In this document: positions 62,264 through 64,000 of the stretch, piece after piece
Layout: every line of letters begins with the position of its first letter
Numbering within the stretch: the first letter of the stretch is position 1
Source: Paenalcaligenes suwonensis
GTDB taxonomy: Bacteria; Pseudomonadota; Gammaproteobacteria; Burkholderiales; Burkholderiaceae_B
Length of the DNA stretch: 64,000 nt
Assembly (NCBI RefSeq): GCF_011290505.1
Contig: NZ_JAANPV010000006.1
Span: 124,001-188,000, forward strand
Direction: 5' to 3'
Position numbers and translations under genes: made by a program
Notes under the pieces: model-generated
Seen by the model: only the letters and a program-made list of their open reading frames with translations
What the model was told of the DNA's origin: nothing
Databases searched by the model: none

Positions 62264-63214
62264 ATGCTGCACATTTACAAAAGCGATGCCCAAGGCTCCC
62301 TCATTACGGTTAACGAGATCACCCACAACAGCTTGGTGTACTTGGAAAACCCCACAGCCGCAGAAATTCAAAGCACGGCTAAAACACTGAATATTCCTCT
62401 GGATTTCTTCGAAGACTCACTGGACAAGAACGAGCTACCACGCATAGAAAAATCCAGCAGTGCCTCGCTAATCGTAGTGAATGCCCCTGTGCGTGTATCA
62501 GAAGAAAGCGCCAAAGACGGTGTGCCCTACAAAACTGCGCCTATTGGCGTGATCCACACACAAGATAATCTGGTGATTGTCGCTCGTGAAAAACTGCCTT
62601 TTATTGCTGACCTTATCAAAGGAAAATACGGCGACTACCAGTCTTTCATGAAAACCCGCATCAGCTTGCTGCTGTTCAAAGCTGTGTCTCTAGCCTTTGA
62701 TCACAGTCTGCACCAGATCAATCATCAGGTCAGTGCACTACAGAAAAAGATCAAATCCTCGTACCACAACAACGAGCTGTTTGGCCTGATCAACCTGAAC
62801 AAAAGCTTGGTGTACTTCTCTACCTCGTTAAGCGCCATGTCTATTTTGTACAAGCGCTTGATGGAAGGTATGGATATCAAAATTCACGACGAAGAAAAAA
62901 CCCGTCTGAACGATATCTTGATCGACATCCAGCAATCGGCTGAGATTACCGAAATGCGTCGTGAAAGCCTGAGCAACCTGATGGATGCTTACGCTGCCAT
63001 TATTCACAACAACCTGAACTCCGTGCTGAAAATGCTTACCACGCTGACCATTGTGATGATTATTCCCACAATGATAGGCAGCATTTTCTCGATGAACGTG
63101 GCTTTGCCGTATGAAGAAGAGTGGATATCCACAGTCGTGGTCAGTAGCGCCATGGTGCTAATTAGCGCCTTCTTAGTGGTGCTGTTCTACAAGAAAAAGT
63201 ACCTGCGCCTCTAA
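62264..63214 (+). CDS. CorA-family transporter, second of three tandem copies
   Basis: 316 residues, 16 bp after copy 1 (TTTCTGGAGAAACCC upstream gives a GGAG site). Soluble domain with PTAAEIQSTAKTLNIPLDFFEDSLDKNELPRIEKSSSASLIVV, typical of CorA. The ending SLSNLMDAYAAIIHNNLNSVLKMLTTLTIVMIIPTMIGSIFSMNVALPYEEEW carries the pore helix, but G-M-N is S-M-N here. Small change at the selectivity filter suggests altered ion choice or a non-transporting regulatory subunit. Confidence 0.9.
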   Translation: MLHIYKSDAQGSLITVNEITHNSLVYLENPTAAEIQSTAKTLNIPLDFFEDSLDKNELPRIEKSSSASLIVVNAPVRVSEESAKDGVPYKTAPIGVIHTQDNLVIVAREKLPFIADLIKGKYGDYQSFMKTRISLLLFKAVSLAFDHSLHQINHQVSALQKKIKSSYHNNELFGLINLNKSLVYFSTSLSAMSILYKRLMEGMDIKIHDEEKTRLNDILIDIQQSAEITEMRRESLSNLMDAYAAIIHNNLNSVLKMLTTLTIVMIIPTMIGSIFSMNVALPYEEEWISTVVVSSAMVLISAFLVVLFYKKKYLRL

Positions 63215-63256
63215 TAGCGCCCTGCCCTTGGAACCCATTTCGCACGAGAAACCATC

Positions 63257-64000
63257 ATGAAAACTATCTACTGCAGCCGTAACAACGAGCTCACCAAAGT
63301 TGAAAAAATTCGCCAAAACAGCTGGGTGCAACTGATCAACCCAACCTTAGACGAAATTCACGACGTAGCCGCCACCTTGAACTTGCCCATCGAGTTCTTA
63401 AACGATGCGCTGGATTCAGATGAACGCCCACGCATCGAACACCGCGGCCCCGCCACCTTGCTGATGCTGCACATTCCCTACAGCGACCCTAACGTCAAAA
63501 ACCTGTACGACGATGTGAAATACAAAACCATTCCATTTGGCATCATCCTAACCGGTGGGCACATGGTAACGGTGTGCAAAGAAAATGGCTTTATCAACAA
63601 AGACTTCTTTGTGCAGCAAGGTTTAATTTTGGATGAGCACAACCAGAGCTACAACCTGTTTGCCATTTTGAATCAGGTAGCTCACGTGTTTGCTGATGCC
63701 AGTAAAACGCTGGATGACGCCATTAGCAAAGCGGAAGACGAACTGTCAAAGTCGTACCGCAACCAAGAGCTATACACCTTGCTGTACCTGAACGAAAGTT
63801 TGATCTACCTAACCACCGCTCTGAAAAACCTCATGCACGTGATGAACCGTATGCAGCAAGACAATCCGCTGCCTATGGACTCACGTGCCAAGCTGCTGTT
63901 TGAAGAGGCGTTGGTAGAGGTTGAGCAGGTGTACTCCATTACCAAGATCAGCCAGATCAACCTGAATAACGTGATGGATGCGTACGGCAACATTATTCAA
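63257..64000 (+). CDS. CorA-family transporter, third tandem copy, cut by window end
   Basis: ATG 63257 is open to the window end (248 codons). MKTIYCSRNNELTKVEKIRQNSWVQLINPTLDEIHDVAATLNLPIEFLNDALDSDERPRIE is collinear with copy 2, as is INLNNVMDAYGNIIQ at the end. The membrane helices and pore motif lie outside the window. The 42-bp gap to copy 2 has ACGAGAAACC before the start. Confidence 0.9.
   Translation, partial: MKTIYCSRNNELTKVEKIRQNSWVQLINPTLDEIHDVAATLNLPIEFLNDALDSDERPRIEHRGPATLLMLHIPYSDPNVKNLYDDVKYKTIPFGIILTGGHMVTVCKENGFINKDFFVQQGLILDEHNQSYNLFAILNQVAHVFADASKTLDDAISKAEDELSKSYRNQELYTLLYLNESLIYLTTALKNLMHVMNRMQQDNPLPMDSRAKLLFEEALVEVEQVYSITKISQINLNNVMDAYGNIIQ

Overview
The window comes from a Gram-negative bacterium, most likely a beta-proteobacterium of the Burkholderiales (Alcaligenaceae-like). 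This is inferred from the nar operon carrying an extra PpiC-type isomerase, the FMN lactate dehydrogenase, the PPC/TRAP/acyl-CoA operon, the tRNA-Arg(ACG) sequence and the moderate base composition. I see no transposase, integrase, phage module or CRISPR array.

Layout. 1-4.4 kb: the end of a 3-methyladenine DNA glycosylase gene, a hotdog-fold protein, a nested inverted-repeat element, an L-lactate-type dehydrogenase, two identical tRNA-Arg genes with identical terminators around one unknown gene, then fused remnants of a polysaccharide deacetylase and an autotransporter. 4.5-8.9 kb: a lone sulfate-binding protein, an AT-rich stretch, an exported protein and a 571-residue unknown protein. 8.9-23.2 kb (all minus strand): an anaerobic nitrate respiration locus read narK1-narK2-narG-narH-narJ-narI-ppiC-narX-narL-nnrS, with nnrS frameshifted. 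24-30 kb: a chaperone-usher fimbrial operon (unknown ORF, major pilin, second pilin, chaperone, usher, tip adhesin). 30.1-32.0 kb: an acyl carrier protein with a histone-H1-like basic tail next to a beta-ketoacyl-ACP synthase. 32.3-33.7 kb: a zinc-free alcohol dehydrogenase-like protein and an SMR transporter. 33.8-42.2 kb: a catabolic operon with a TRAP transporter (dctP, fused dctQM), SDR, thiolase, acyl-CoA ligase, two tandem PPC/DUF296 proteins and a LysR regulator.

42.8-60.7 kb is a mosaic rich in resistance and stress genes: small membrane and periplasmic proteins, two GNATs, a Nudix hydrolase, a PACE efflux pump divergent from its LysR regulator, a type-B chloramphenicol acetyltransferase (catB), riboflavin synthase, a DHA2-type MFS pump with an internal amber codon, an RND pump whose adaptor gene has a frameshift in a G6 tract, a divergent outer-membrane factor whose lipoprotein signal is out of frame across a C9 tract, a hydrolase-like protein, GrpB, an ArsR-rhodanese fusion, a TetR regulator and SOS-controlled umuDC. 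Matching palindromes upstream of the TetR gene and in the RND/outer-membrane-factor divergent promoter suggest one regulon.

60.9-64 kb: a clear M-box (magnesium riboswitch) precedes three tandem, diverged CorA-family genes, the last cut by the window end. The observations I rate highest are the M-box/CorA triad, the ACP with a histone-like tail, the poly-C/poly-G tracts that set reading frames in efflux genes, and a family of paired DnaA-box-like intergenic repeats. Three broken frames lie in homopolymers, so assembly error must be excluded before they are called phase variation or gene decay.
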